This document shows positions 26,530 through 36,422 of a stretch of 64,000 nucleotides of DNA, one piece after another (positions within the stretch are counted from its first letter, which is position 1; each line of letters starts with the position of its first letter). Source of the stretch: Polaribacter sp. Hel1_33_78 (GTDB lineage: Bacteria; Bacteroidota; Bacteroidia; Flavobacteriales; Flavobacteriaceae). The notes below the pieces were generated by a model. It did not search any database. It saw only the letters and a program-made list of their open reading frames with translations, and was not told where the DNA came from. A program made the position numbers and the translations under genes. Location: the NCBI RefSeq assembly GCF_900106075.1, contig NZ_LT629794.1, positions 682,001-746,000 of the forward strand. The letters run 5' to 3'.

Positions 26530-28077
26530 TTATCGAATTCCATGCATTAGTTTTTTGATTAGTGGATTTAATACTAAAAAGATTAAACCGACTACTCCAG
26601 GAATAACAGTGAATATTAAAAAGAAATGAGACATCGAATATTTAGCAACTATTGTATCGATAGAACTTCCTACTAAACCAGCGATTAGGTTTCCTAAAAA
26701 GTTAACTAAATACCAAATACCAAACATCATCCCTATCTTTTTCGCTGGAACTAATTTTGATACATAAGATAACCCAACTGGCGACACACACAATTCTCCC
26801 ATTGTGTGCAATAAATATGCCAAAACTAACCATATTAAACTTACAGAAGCTGTTTTAGCTCCTTGTTCAATACCACTAGATCCATAAGCTAAAGCTCCAA
26901 AACCAACTCCTAAAAGAATCATTCCAATTCCGAACTTGACAGCTGCAGAAGGATTGAATTTACTTTCCCACCATTTAGAAAATAATGGCGCTAAAAAGAT
27001 GATAAATAACGAGTTTAAAATTAAAAACCAAGAAGCTTCAATTTCTGTGTTTTCTTGAGGAATAATTACATTAAGTTTCCAAATTACAATACCCCAAATA
27101 CTTAAAAAACTAATTCCTAATACAATGTTTGATAAAGATATTTTTTTAAATGTTTGTCCAAATAACTTTAATAAAACCCAAGAAATAATAAGCAATGGAA
27201 CTGTGGAAACTAATACATCTACAATTTTAAATATTAGCGCTGAGTTTCCGGTTAATGCCCTTTGAGTATAATCTCTTGCAAAAATATTCATAGAACCACT
27301 TGCTTGTTCAAAAGCAGCCCAAAAGAAAACTGTAAAGAAAGCCAAAATAGCAACCACAATATATCTATCTCTTTGAATATTTTCGGGAACTTGTTCTTCA
27401 GTGATTTCAGCATCAGTAGTTGCATTAGAAATATCGACTTTTTTGGAAGGAGTTACTCCAATACTTTCAAAGATTTCTCTACCAAACCAAAATTGTAAAG
27501 TTCCTAAAAACATAAAAATACCAGCCAAACCAAAGCCCCAAGAATAACTTAGGTTGCTTGCTAAAAATCCACATAAGAGAACACCTAGGAATCCACCAGC
27601 ATTTACACCCATATAGAAAATAGTAAAAGCGCCGTCCTTACGTTCAGGATATTTATCATACAAACCACTAACGATAGAAGTAACATTCGGTTTAAACAAT
27701 CCATTTCCTATAATTAGTAGACTTATACCAATATATAAAGTAATTTCTGTTTCTAAAGACATAGCAAGATGCCCAAATGTCATTGCCAAAGCACCTAGAG
27801 CCACAGCTTTTTGATACCCTAAGAATTTATCAGCAATTATACCCCCTATTAACGGTGTTAAATAAACAGAGCTAGTATAAATAGTTAGAAGACCAATGGC
27901 TCTTTCTCTGGTCCATTCCCAGCCACCATCAGAGAATGAAGCTGTTAAGAATAATACAAAAATGGCACGCATTCCGTAATAAGAAAAACGTTCCCACATT
28001 TCTGTGAAAAACAAAACAAAAAGTGCAGGTTTATGATTTAATAAACTAAATTCTTTTGAAGTAACTGTTGTGCTCAT
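26530..28077 (-). CDS. POT-family peptide:proton symporter, copy 1
   Basis: A 515-residue membrane transporter (PTR2/POT, major facilitator superfamily) that takes up di- and tripeptides with protons. The N-terminal signature FFTEMWERFSYYGMRAIFV carries the E-x-x-E-R-F-x-Y-Y motif for proton coupling; the second POT motif is visible in FTIFYMGVNAGGFLG. The usual 12-14 spans are present, and the C-terminal half has GELCVSPVGLSYVSKL. It is paralogous to the next gene (about 28.1-29.6 kb), which differs in the central loop. Together with the S9 dipeptidyl peptidase upstream it forms a peptide-use cluster. Confidence 0.92.
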   Translation of the reverse strand: MSTTVTSKEFSLLNHKPALFVLFFTEMWERFSYYGMRAIFVLFLTASFSDGGWEWTRERAIGLLTIYTSSVYLTPLIGGIIADKFLGYQKAVALGALAMTFGHLAMSLETEITLYIGISLLIIGNGLFKPNVTSIVSGLYDKYPERKDGAFTIFYMGVNAGGFLGVLLCGFLASNLSYSWGFGLAGIFMFLGTLQFWFGREIFESIGVTPSKKVDISNATTDAEITEEQVPENIQRDRYIVVAILAFFTVFFWAAFEQASGSMNIFARDYTQRALTGNSALIFKIVDVLVSTVPLLIISWVLLKLFGQTFKKISLSNIVLGISFLSIWGIVIWKLNVIIPQENTEIEASWFLILNSLFIIFLAPLFSKWWESKFNPSAAVKFGIGMILLGVGFGALAYGSSGIEQGAKTASVSLIWLVLAYLLHTMGELCVSPVGLSYVSKLVPAKKIGMMFGIWYLVNFLGNLIAGLVGSSIDTIVAKYSMSHFFLIFTVIPGVVGLIFLVLNPLIKKLMHGIR

Positions 28078-28090
28078 AATAATTTTTTGA

Positions 28091-28131
28091 AAAAGTAAAA
28101 ACCCTCATAAATTTTAATTTTTGAGGGTTTT
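28091..28131 (-). terminator. Terminator between the two POT genes
   Basis: AAAACCCTCA/TGAGGGTTTT (10 bp) with T runs on the minus-strand side. It probably lowers read-through from copy 2 into copy 1, so the two transporters may be expressed at different levels. Confidence 0.75.
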
Positions 28132-28144
28132 ATTGTTTTTTATT

Positions 28145-29554
28145 TTAGTTGTCTGCCAACTCGAAACCTTCTGTTTCGTCATGAATTATATGCTCATTGT
28201 CTTCAGCACCGTGCGTCAATTTCTCCAATCTCTTACGGAATAACATTACCACAAAACCAAAAATAACACACAAAATAGCAATTCCTGTGAAAATCACAAA
28301 TTCACCTAAATTCTCAGAAGCTTCACCTAACCATCCTGCTAGCTTATTACCAAAGCCTGTCATTGCAAAATAAACACCCATCATCAAAGAGGCGTATTTT
28401 ATAGGAGCTAGTTTTGTAATGTAAGATAAAGCAACTGGAGAAATACAGAGCTCACCAACTGTGTGGAACAAATACGCTAAAACTAACCAATACATCGCGG
28501 AAGCTCCATTGGTTTCATATTGTGCCGCAGCAGCCGTCATAAAAAAGAATCCTGTTCCCATGATAATTAGACCTAGTATCATTTTAAATAAGGATGTAGA
28601 AATTTTCCCCTTTAACTTTCTATTTGCCCAATATCCTGCTACTGTAGTTCCTAAAAATATAATAAACATCGCGTTTAAGGACTGAAACCAAGATGCTGGT
28701 ACTTCATTCCCTATAAAAGGTAGAGAAAAAGATAAAACTCTATCCGTTTTATCTGATGCATAAAGGTTCATCAAACCTCCAGCTTGTTCAAATGCTCCCC
28801 AAAATATAATAACCAATAGAAAAGAAAGTAATAAAACAACTACTCTATCTTTTTCTATTTTAGTTAAAGGTTTGTTCATTAGGTCTTTATCAGCTCTATT
28901 CTCTGAGGCTCCAAGAAAGTTACCAACGCTTTTTAAGTATTTTTGTCCAAAAAGATATTGAATTAAACCTGCTGCCATTCCTATTCCGGCTAGTCCAAAC
29001 CCATAATGCCACCCATAAACTTCTCCTACGGTACCAACGATTAAACTGGATAGAAATGCACCTACATTAATTCCGATATAAAAAATTGTAAAACCTTTGT
29101 CTCTTCTAATATCTCCTTGCTTGTATAACCCACCAACCATCGTAGAAATATTTGGCTTTAACAAGCCTACACCAGCAATAATTAGGCCTAATCCTGAATA
29201 AAACGCCCACATTTCTTCAATAGCCAAAACACTATGTCCAGCAACTAAAAGTATTCCACCATAGAGTACAGATTTCTTTTGTCCAAGAAATTTATCTGCG
29301 ATCCAGCCACCAGGAATAGAAGCAACATATACTAACATAGTGTACGTTCCATATAAAGATAAGGCTTCACCATTGGTCCAGCCTAGCCCTGAGTTTTCAC
29401 CTTGAGTTTTTGCTACCAAGTATAACACTAATATTGCTCGCATTCCATAATAAGAAAAGCGTTCCCACATTTCTGTAAAAAATAAAACATATAAGCCTGA
29501 TGGATGCCCAAATAGCTCTTTTTGATGTGGTAATTTCATAGTAGTATCTGACAT
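28145..29554 (-). CDS. POT-family peptide:proton symporter, copy 2
   Basis: A 469-residue POT transporter with signature FFTEMWERFSYYGMRAILV and second motif FTIFYIGINVGAFLS, and GELCISPVALSYITKL in the C-terminal half. It is similar along its length to the 515-residue copy 67 bases downstream, with a shorter loop after span 6. The C-terminus is acidic (HIIHDETEGFELADN). It takes up di-/tripeptides. It starts 31 bases after the S9 peptidase stop on the same strand and is probably co-transcribed with it. Confidence 0.92.
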   Translation of the reverse strand: MSDTTMKLPHQKELFGHPSGLYVLFFTEMWERFSYYGMRAILVLYLVAKTQGENSGLGWTNGEALSLYGTYTMLVYVASIPGGWIADKFLGQKKSVLYGGILLVAGHSVLAIEEMWAFYSGLGLIIAGVGLLKPNISTMVGGLYKQGDIRRDKGFTIFYIGINVGAFLSSLIVGTVGEVYGWHYGFGLAGIGMAAGLIQYLFGQKYLKSVGNFLGASENRADKDLMNKPLTKIEKDRVVVLLLSFLLVIIFWGAFEQAGGLMNLYASDKTDRVLSFSLPFIGNEVPASWFQSLNAMFIIFLGTTVAGYWANRKLKGKISTSLFKMILGLIIMGTGFFFMTAAAAQYETNGASAMYWLVLAYLFHTVGELCISPVALSYITKLAPIKYASLMMGVYFAMTGFGNKLAGWLGEASENLGEFVIFTGIAILCVIFGFVVMLFRKRLEKLTHGAEDNEHIIHDETEGFELADN

Positions 29555-29585
29555 AAGTTTATCCTTTTAGTTCTATTAATTTAGT

Positions 29586-31778
29586 TTACTTTTTATTTAA
29601 TTTTTTTTGTATAAAATTTGTCATTTTAGTATACAAATTTAAGCGTGTATTTTTTCCTTTATATATTCCATGTGTTCTGTCTGGAACCATGAACATTTCA
29701 AATTGTTTGTTGGCTTCAATAAGAGAATTTATCATTCTGTAGGAATTCTGTACATGTACATTGTCGTCTCCAGTTCCATGCACTAATAAGTAATTTCCTT
29801 TTAATTTTTCGGCATAATTAACGGGCGAATTTTCATCATATCCTGCCGGGTTTTCTTGAGGAGTTCTTAAAAATCGTTCTGTATAAACGGTATCATAAAA
29901 GCGCCAAGAAGTTACAGGTGCAACAGCAATCGCGGTTGTAAAAATATCATTTCCTTTTAAAAGTGCATTGGTGCTCATATGGCCGCCAAAACTCCAGCCC
30001 CAAATACCAATATTATTTTGATCAATGTAAGAATGTTCTGCTAATTTTTTGGCTGCAGCAATTTGATCTTCTGTTTCATATTTTACTAAATTTAAATACG
30101 TAGATTTCTTAAATTCAGCGCCTTTAAAACCAGTTCCACGTCCGTCTACACAAACTATAATCATGCCTGTTTGTGCTAACATATTGTGCCAGTAATCATT
30201 GCTTGCATTCCATTTGTTTGCCACTTGTTGTGATCCTGGACCCGAGTATTGAAACATCAACATTGGATATTTTTTATTTTCATCAAAATTTGCAGGTTTC
30301 AACATCCACATATTCAAATCGTTTCCATTAATGTTAATCGTTGAAAACTCTTTAGGACTCATTTTATAGGCTGATAAATCTTCTTTTAATTGAGTATTGT
30401 CCTTTATTACTTTTAACATTTCTCCTTCACCAGAAAATAAAGCATAGATTGGTGGAATTTCTGCAGATGAAAACGTATTGATAAAGTAGTTTAAGTTTTT
30501 GCTAAAAGCAGCAGTATTTTGACCATCTTTATTGCTCAATAACTTTTTCTTTTTGCCATCTATGCCAATAGCATAGACACCTCTATTTGTAGATCCATTT
30601 TCTACAGATTGATAGTAGATAGTATTTTTATTTTCGTTAAAGCCATAATACTGTGTTACCTCCCAGTTTCCTTTTGTAACTTGATTGATAAGTTTTCCTT
30701 TAAAATTATAATGATAAATATGATTAAATCCGTCTTTTTCACTTGTCCAAATAAAGCTATTGTCATTTAAAAAAGTAAGATTATTTGTGACATCGATATA
30801 TGCTTTGTCAGTTTCATTGAACAACAAAGTGGCGTTAGCTTTTGAAGCGTTTACTTTGTGTAATTTTAAATTATTTTGATGACGATTTAAAGTAGTTGCA
30901 ACTAAAATATTAGCATCATTAGACCATTTAATTCTTGGAATATATTCATAATCACCCAATGCTACTTGCTTGGTGTTATTTGAAGAAACTGTATACATGT
31001 GCAACGTTACATTTGCATTTTTCTCCCCAGCTTTTGGGTATTTAAAAACTTGCTGCTTAGGATAGTTTCCGGTGCCAACCAAATCCATAGAAAAGGTAGG
31101 AACATTTGTTTCATCAAAGCGTAAATAAGCTAAATTTTTGCTGTCATTACTCCATTCAAAAGCTCTTACAAAACCAAATTCTTCTTCATAAACCCAATCA
31201 GTAATTCCGTTGATAATACTATTTATTTCACCATCTTTTGTCACTTTACTGATGGTATTTCTTTTAATATTTTTTATAAAAATATTATTCTTCTTCGCAA
31301 AGGCAACTTTTTGATTGTCAGGAGAAAAAATAGGTTCTTGAATATTTTTCCCTATTAATGTGAGTTTTTTTGATCCAATATCATAAGCATAAAATGTTCC
31401 TTTAAAAGAACGTCTAAAGATTTTTTGAAAGTCAGTACCTAAAATAATTTTAGTTTCATCATTGTTAAAACTGTAAGAAGAAAAACTCTCTAAGTCTTTT
31501 AAATCATTACTACTTACAATCGTTTCAACTTTTTCTAAAGTTTTATAGCTGTATTTATCTACAGTTGTTTCGTTTGTTTCCTTATCCGTATTTAATAAAG
31601 AATAAAAATTGCCATTCATAGAGTTTAACGCATTCATTCTTACCGGTGAAAACGTGTCATTCCAAATTTCTTCGAGTGTAATTTCTTTAGATCCTAATGT
31701 TAAATTTGAAGATTTTTCTGGAGTTTTATTACAACCTATTAAAAGTGTGATGACTGTTAAAAAGAGTATTTTTTTCAT
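29586..31778 (-). CDS. S9 family dipeptidyl peptidase IV-like lipoprotein
   Basis: A 730-residue lipoprotein (signal MKKILFLTVITLLIGC, Cys 16). An N-terminal beta-propeller (DPPIV_N, about 100-450) includes DWVYEEEFGFVRAFEWS, which holds the paired-glutamate region that binds the free N-terminus of the peptide. The C-terminal alpha/beta hydrolase domain has GWSFGG (S596), GTGDDNVH (acidic residue near 672) and DRTHGIY (H703). It removes dipeptides, typically X-Pro, from peptides in the periplasm or at the cell surface, feeding the POT symporters encoded just downstream on the same strand. Confidence 0.94.
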   Translation of the reverse strand: MKKILFLTVITLLIGCNKTPEKSSNLTLGSKEITLEEIWNDTFSPVRMNALNSMNGNFYSLLNTDKETNETTVDKYSYKTLEKVETIVSSNDLKDLESFSSYSFNNDETKIILGTDFQKIFRRSFKGTFYAYDIGSKKLTLIGKNIQEPIFSPDNQKVAFAKKNNIFIKNIKRNTISKVTKDGEINSIINGITDWVYEEEFGFVRAFEWSNDSKNLAYLRFDETNVPTFSMDLVGTGNYPKQQVFKYPKAGEKNANVTLHMYTVSSNNTKQVALGDYEYIPRIKWSNDANILVATTLNRHQNNLKLHKVNASKANATLLFNETDKAYIDVTNNLTFLNDNSFIWTSEKDGFNHIYHYNFKGKLINQVTKGNWEVTQYYGFNENKNTIYYQSVENGSTNRGVYAIGIDGKKKKLLSNKDGQNTAAFSKNLNYFINTFSSAEIPPIYALFSGEGEMLKVIKDNTQLKEDLSAYKMSPKEFSTININGNDLNMWMLKPANFDENKKYPMLMFQYSGPGSQQVANKWNASNDYWHNMLAQTGMIIVCVDGRGTGFKGAEFKKSTYLNLVKYETEDQIAAAKKLAEHSYIDQNNIGIWGWSFGGHMSTNALLKGNDIFTTAIAVAPVTSWRFYDTVYTERFLRTPQENPAGYDENSPVNYAEKLKGNYLLVHGTGDDNVHVQNSYRMINSLIEANKQFEMFMVPDRTHGIYKGKNTRLNLYTKMTNFIQKKLNKK

Positions 31779-31888
31779 TTAAAACGTTAGATTTCATAAA
31801 TGTTTGCCAAGTTTACGTAAAAATCTGCAAAAAATAGTTGTAAAAAGTAGAAATCTTGATTAATTCATATTTTTTGATTGGTTTAAAT

Positions 31889-31896
31889 TATATTTG
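31889..31896 (+). promoter_or_regulatory. Minus-7 box before HMG-CoA reductase gene
   Basis: TATATTTG, 25 bases before the ATG at 31922. It probably drives the reductase, kinase and flavoprotein genes. Confidence 0.55.
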
Positions 31897-31921
31897 TTGT
31901 TGATAGTTTACAGATACATAA

Positions 31922-33655
31922 ATGAGCAAACTTATTTCAGGATTTTCTAAGTTTAGTAAGGAAGAAAAAATAAATTGGTTAACCGAAAATTACTTTCAGA
32001 ATGAAGCTGAAACAGTAAAAATTATTACCCAATATTGGAATAGTGACAAGGATTTACAGCAACTTCATGATGATTTCATAGAAAATACAATTTCTAATTT
32101 TTATATGCCTTATGGGGTTGCCCCCAATTTTATAATTAACGATAAGGAATATGCGATTCCTATGGTTGTAGAAGAAAGTTCAGTGGTAGCAGCTGCTTCG
32201 TTAGTTGCAAAATTTTGGAGTACAAGAGGAGGTTTTAAAACGATAGTTATTGGTACTGAAAAAATTGGTCAAGTACACTTTATGTTTTCTGGTGATAAAA
32301 GTGATTTAGAAAATTACTTCAATCAAAATAAAACAGAACTATTTGCCTCAACAGCTTCCATTACCAAAAATATGGAAAAGCGTGGAGGTGGAATTTTAGA
32401 TATCCAATTAGTTGACAAAACAAATAAATTATCGAATTATTATCAATTGCACGTAACCTTTGAGACTAAAGATTCAATGGGAGCAAATTTTATAAATTCT
32501 TGTTTAGAAGCTATTGCAACAAAATTTGAAAAAGAGGACATAGAAATTGTAATGAGTATCCTTTCAAATTATATTCCAAAATGTTTAGTAAGAGCAGAGG
32601 TAAGTTGTAAGATTGATGATTTAGGGGGCAATAATCCTCAGAAGTTTGCAGAAAAATTTTATCAAGCAGTTAAAATTGCAGAAATAGAACCTTATCGGGC
32701 AGTTACACATAATAAAGGAATTATGAATGGAATTGATGCTGTTGTGTTAGCTACAGGTAATGATTTTAGGGCGATAGAAGCAGGTGCTCATGCATATGCT
32801 TCAAGATCTGGAGAATATACTAGTTTGTCTCATTGTGAAATTAAAAATGATATTTTTAAATTTTGGATAGAAATCCCATTAGCTATAGGAACTGTTGGTG
32901 GTTTAACGGCATTGCATCCAATGGCAAAATTATCTTTAGAAATGTTACAAAAACCATCTGCAAGAACCTTGATGCAAATTATGGCTTCAGCTGGTTTAGC
33001 TCAGAATTTTGCAGCTTTAAGAGCTTTAACAACAAAGGGAATTCAGCATGGACACATGAAAATGCATTTGCAAAATATTTTAAATCAGTTTGAAGCAAAT
33101 GAAGAAGAAAAAGAAATTGTTACGGCTTATTTTGATAAAAGAACAGTTACGCATTCTGCTGTGGTCGAAAAAATAAATGCCTTAAGAAAACCTCAAATTA
33201 ATTGGGTTAATTTTTTAGATGAAGATTTTGTAAGAGCTCAATTATCAAAGTTAAATAAAAATACCAAACCTATTTTTGGGAGTATGAATGCCCAACAAAT
33301 GATAGAACATTTAAGTGATGTAACTCAGATTGCAAACGGAAATTGGAACGTGGATGTTTTTGTCTCAGATACAAAGGCCGCTCGTAGAAAACCATTTTTA
33401 GAGACAAAAAACGAATTGCAAATAGGTTTTAAAGCTTCTTTTTTAGCAGAAGAGCCTGATAAATTAAAATTTAGTTCTATTAAGGAATCAATTAATGATT
33501 TAATAAAGCAGATAGAAATATTTACCACCGTTTTTATGGAAGATAAAAATAGAACAGTAGTTCACCCGTTTTTTGGTGAGTTAGATTTTGAGTATTGGAA
33601 GAAGTTTCAAGTAAAACATTTTACACATCATTTTAAACAATTTAATTTGGTGTAA
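31922..33655 (+). CDS. mvaA: HMG-CoA reductase (class II) fused to a DUF1569/DinB-like domain
   Basis: Residues 1 to about 430 are a class II hydroxymethylglutaryl-CoA reductase, interconverting HMG-CoA and mevalonate, the entry to isoprenoids by the mevalonate pathway. Seen: VVEESSVVAAAS (catalytic glutamate at 84/85), KDSMGANF (184-190), NKGIMNGID (K265), GNDFRAIEAGAHAYA (D281), GTVGGLTALHP, and GIQHGHMKMH (H376/H378). Residues about 430-577 are extra: FGSMNAQQMIEHLSDV, then VHPFFGELDFEYWKKF and KHFTHHFKQF, the pattern of DUF1569 (DinB-like four-helix, histidine-rich). Usual class II enzymes end near 430, so this is a fusion in one open frame. It is followed by a GHMP kinase, consistent with the pathway. 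Confidence 0.88.
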   Translation: MSKLISGFSKFSKEEKINWLTENYFQNEAETVKIITQYWNSDKDLQQLHDDFIENTISNFYMPYGVAPNFIINDKEYAIPMVVEESSVVAAASLVAKFWSTRGGFKTIVIGTEKIGQVHFMFSGDKSDLENYFNQNKTELFASTASITKNMEKRGGGILDIQLVDKTNKLSNYYQLHVTFETKDSMGANFINSCLEAIATKFEKEDIEIVMSILSNYIPKCLVRAEVSCKIDDLGGNNPQKFAEKFYQAVKIAEIEPYRAVTHNKGIMNGIDAVVLATGNDFRAIEAGAHAYASRSGEYTSLSHCEIKNDIFKFWIEIPLAIGTVGGLTALHPMAKLSLEMLQKPSARTLMQIMASAGLAQNFAALRALTTKGIQHGHMKMHLQNILNQFEANEEEKEIVTAYFDKRTVTHSAVVEKINALRKPQINWVNFLDEDFVRAQLSKLNKNTKPIFGSMNAQQMIEHLSDVTQIANGNWNVDVFVSDTKAARRKPFLETKNELQIGFKASFLAEEPDKLKFSSIKESINDLIKQIEIFTTVFMEDKNRTVVHPFFGELDFEYWKKFQVKHFTHHFKQFNLV

Positions 33656-33676
33656 ACTAAATTTCAAAATAAGAAA

Positions 33677-34606
33677 ATGAAAAACTTTTATTCCAATGGG
33701 AAGCTTTTGTTAACAGGAGAATACCTCGTTTTAGACGGTGCAAAATCGTTGGCTGTCCCTACTAAATTTGGTCAAGATTTAAGTGTTGAAAAAATTAAAG
33801 AAACACAGCTAATTTGGGGAAGTTTTACACACACAGGAGAATGTTGGTTTGAAGCTATTTTTGATTTGCAGAAGTTACGTTTAGTAAGTTGCACATTTAA
33901 TTCTGATACAGAGGGAAATGCAGGTTTTATAGCAGAAACACTTTTAGAAATATTAAAAGAAGCCAGAATCTTAAATCCTGAATTTTTGAATTCTGAAAGT
34001 GGATTTGTTGTAAAAACCAGACTGACTTTTCCCAGAAATTGGGGCTTAGGAAGTTCGTCAACGTTAATAAATTCGATTGCCTCTTGGGCAAAAGTAGATG
34101 CTTTTAAATTACTTTGGAATTCCTTTAAAGGAAGTGGTTACGATATTGCTTGTGCTCAAAATGATATGTCAATTTTTTATGAAATAAAGGATGAAAAACC
34201 AATGGTTGAACAAGTATCGTTTAATCCAATTTTTAAAGAAAATTTGTTTTTTGTGCATCTAAATGAAAAGCAAGATTCTAAAGAAGGAATTGCGAAGTTT
34301 AGGGAAAGTAATCAGGATATTGAAAAAGAAATTAAAATGATTTCAGCTATTTCTGATGCGTTTTTAAAGGCAGAATCAATAGAAGATTTTGATAGGTTAA
34401 TTATAGAGCATGAAAGAATTATCAGTTCAATTATCAAGGTAAAACCTGTAAAAGAAAAATTATTTTCGGATTATTTTGGAGAAATAAAAAGTTTAGGAGC
34501 ATGGGGAGGAGATTTTGTTTTAGCAACAGGGAATTCAGCGACACCCGCTTATTTTAAAAATAAAGGATTTGAAACAATTCTTACATATTCAGAAATGATT
34601 TTATGA
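33677..34606 (+). CDS. GHMP kinase, probably mevalonate-pathway kinase
   Basis: A 309-residue GHMP-superfamily small-molecule kinase. The N-terminus GKLLLTGEYLVLDGAKSLAVP (from residue 8) matches mevalonate/phosphomevalonate kinases. The ATP loop is FPRNWGLGSSSTLINS (118-133), and SGYDIACAQ near residue 157 is the third motif. It probably phosphorylates mevalonate or phosphomevalonate; which one cannot be told from the sequence. It sits 21 bases after the HMG-CoA reductase gene and overlaps the next gene by ATGA, so one operon is likely. Confidence 0.85.
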   Translation: MKNFYSNGKLLLTGEYLVLDGAKSLAVPTKFGQDLSVEKIKETQLIWGSFTHTGECWFEAIFDLQKLRLVSCTFNSDTEGNAGFIAETLLEILKEARILNPEFLNSESGFVVKTRLTFPRNWGLGSSSTLINSIASWAKVDAFKLLWNSFKGSGYDIACAQNDMSIFYEIKDEKPMVEQVSFNPIFKENLFFVHLNEKQDSKEGIAKFRESNQDIEKEIKMISAISDAFLKAESIEDFDRLIIEHERIISSIIKVKPVKEKLFSDYFGEIKSLGAWGGDFVLATGNSATPAYFKNKGFETILTYSEMIL

Positions 34607-35814
34607 GTAAAGTAATAATTATTGGAGGTGGAGCAGCAGGATATTTTACAGCAATAAATGCAAAAGAAAATAATCCCGAATTAGATATTACTATCCTAGA
34701 AAAAGGGAAAGATGTTTTACAAAAAGTAAAAATTTCTGGAGGCGGAAGATGTAATGTAACCCATGCGTGTTTTGAGCCAAAAGAATTAGTGAAATTTTAT
34801 CCAAGAGGAGAAAAAGAATTACTTGGTCCTTTTCATCAATTTATGACGGGAGATACTTTTGAGTGGTTTGATGATAGAGGAGTGCCTTTAAAAATTGAAG
34901 ATGATAGTCGTGTTTTTCCAGAAGCAAATACCAGTCAAGCAATTATAGATTGTTTTCAAAAAGCTGTTGATAAATTAAAGATTAAAGTGTTAACAAATCA
35001 TGGAGTGAATTCTGTGTCTCCGCAAGAAAGCAAATGGATTGTTAATACGAAAGAACAAATTTTTGAAGCTGATAAATTAGTAATTGCAGCAGGAAGTTCT
35101 AAAAAAGTATGGGAGTTGTGTGAAAGCTTAGATCATGGGATTATACCACCGGTACCTTCTTTATTTACGTTTAATATTAACGATAAGAGATTGTTAGATC
35201 TACTAGGTACTGCCGTTCCGAATGCAACCGTAAAAATTGTAAACACAAAATTAGAAGCTTCAGGTCCTTTATTAATTACCCATTGGGGAATGAGTGGTCC
35301 CGCAGTTTTAAAACTTTCAGCTTTTGGGGCAAGAATTTTAGCAGATAAAAATTATCAATACAATGTAGAAGTAAACTGGTTATCTAGACCAAAGGATAAA
35401 GTATTGAATGTTCTTCTAAATTTAAAAAAGAAAGAACCTCGTAAAACCGTAATTTTAAAGTCGCCATTTGCAGAAGTTTCTAAAAGATTGTGGGAACGTT
35501 TTGTAGTCGCATCTGGCATTAAACCAATTCAAAACTGGGCAGATTTAAATAATTCTCAATTAGAAAATTTAGCAAATCAACTTACAAAAGGTGTCTTTAA
35601 TGCAAATGGAAGAACTACTTTTAAAGATGAATTTGTAACTGCTGGCGGAATTGATTTAAAAGAAATTAATTTTAAACGTTTTGAAAGCAAGAAACATGCA
35701 AACCTCTTTTTTGTGGGTGAAGTGTTAAATATTGACGCAGTTACTGGTGGTTTTAATTTTCAAAATGCTTGGACGGGTGGTTATATTTGTGCAAATGCAT
35801 TGGCACAAGACTAA
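34603..35814 (+). CDS. FAD-dependent oxidoreductase, HI0933/BaiN family
   Basis: A 403-residue flavoprotein. N-terminal Rossmann FAD site VIIIGGGAAGYFTAINA (4-20), and the family mark KVKISGGGRCNVTHA (42-56). The C-terminal end VGEVLNIDAVTGGFNFQNAWTGGYICANALA is the typical HI0933-family closing block. The true substrate of this family is mostly unknown; the BaiN name comes from bile-acid work on relatives and should not be taken as function here. It overlaps the kinase stop by four bases (ATGA). Confidence 0.88.
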   Translation: MSKVIIIGGGAAGYFTAINAKENNPELDITILEKGKDVLQKVKISGGGRCNVTHACFEPKELVKFYPRGEKELLGPFHQFMTGDTFEWFDDRGVPLKIEDDSRVFPEANTSQAIIDCFQKAVDKLKIKVLTNHGVNSVSPQESKWIVNTKEQIFEADKLVIAAGSSKKVWELCESLDHGIIPPVPSLFTFNINDKRLLDLLGTAVPNATVKIVNTKLEASGPLLITHWGMSGPAVLKLSAFGARILADKNYQYNVEVNWLSRPKDKVLNVLLNLKKKEPRKTVILKSPFAEVSKRLWERFVVASGIKPIQNWADLNNSQLENLANQLTKGVFNANGRTTFKDEFVTAGGIDLKEINFKRFESKKHANLFFVGEVLNIDAVTGGFNFQNAWTGGYICANALAQD

Positions 35815-35864
35815 AAATTTAAATTAATTTTATTAACGAGGTTCCTAAAAGTTTAAAATAAATT

Positions 35865-36422
35865 ATGGCATTAACAGCATCAAATGAGTTTCCTTTAGGA
35901 AGAAAAGCGCCAGACTTTCTTTTGTTGAATACAGTTGATAACACAGCGCTTTCTTTGAGCGAGGCAAAAGGCGAAAAAGGAACTGTTATTATGTTTATTT
36001 GTAATCATTGTCCGTTTGTAATTCATGTAAATGATGAATTGGTGAAAATGGCAAATGAGTACCAAGAAAAGGGTGTTAATTTTATTGCAATAAGTTCTAA
36101 TGATATTGAAAATTATCCGGAAGATGCTCCAGGTCTAATGAAGCAACTGGCTAAAGATGTAAACTATCCTTTTCCTTATTTGTATGATGAAACTCAGGAA
36201 GTAGCAAAAAAGTATGCTGCTGCTTGTACTCCAGATATCTATGTGTTTGATGAAGATTTAAAAGCCGTTTATCACGGTCAAATAGACAATTCAAGACCTG
36301 GAAACGGAAAACCTGTTACGGGAAATGATTTACGAGATTCTTTAAATAATTTAATAGAAAATAGAGCTGTTATAGAAAATCAAAAACCAAGCATGGGTTG
36401 CGGTATAAAGTGGCGGTTATAG
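35865..36422 (+). CDS. Redoxin-type (AhpC/TSA-like) thioredoxin-family protein
   Basis: A 185-residue cytosolic protein without signal peptide. Thioredoxin fold of the AhpC/TSA kind: PLGRKAPDFLLLNTVDN at the front, then TVIMFICNHCPFVIHVNDEL with a C46-NH-C49 pair, and AACTPDIYVFDEDLKAVYHG near residue 122 (cis-proline region with a further cysteine). It resembles the widespread redoxin proteins with CNHCP motif, whose physiological partner is not firmly known; a thiol peroxidase or disulfide role is likely. It is 50 bases after the flavoprotein gene. Confidence 0.82.
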   Translation: MALTASNEFPLGRKAPDFLLLNTVDNTALSLSEAKGEKGTVIMFICNHCPFVIHVNDELVKMANEYQEKGVNFIAISSNDIENYPEDAPGLMKQLAKDVNYPFPYLYDETQEVAKKYAAACTPDIYVFDEDLKAVYHGQIDNSRPGNGKPVTGNDLRDSLNNLIENRAVIENQKPSMGCGIKWRL

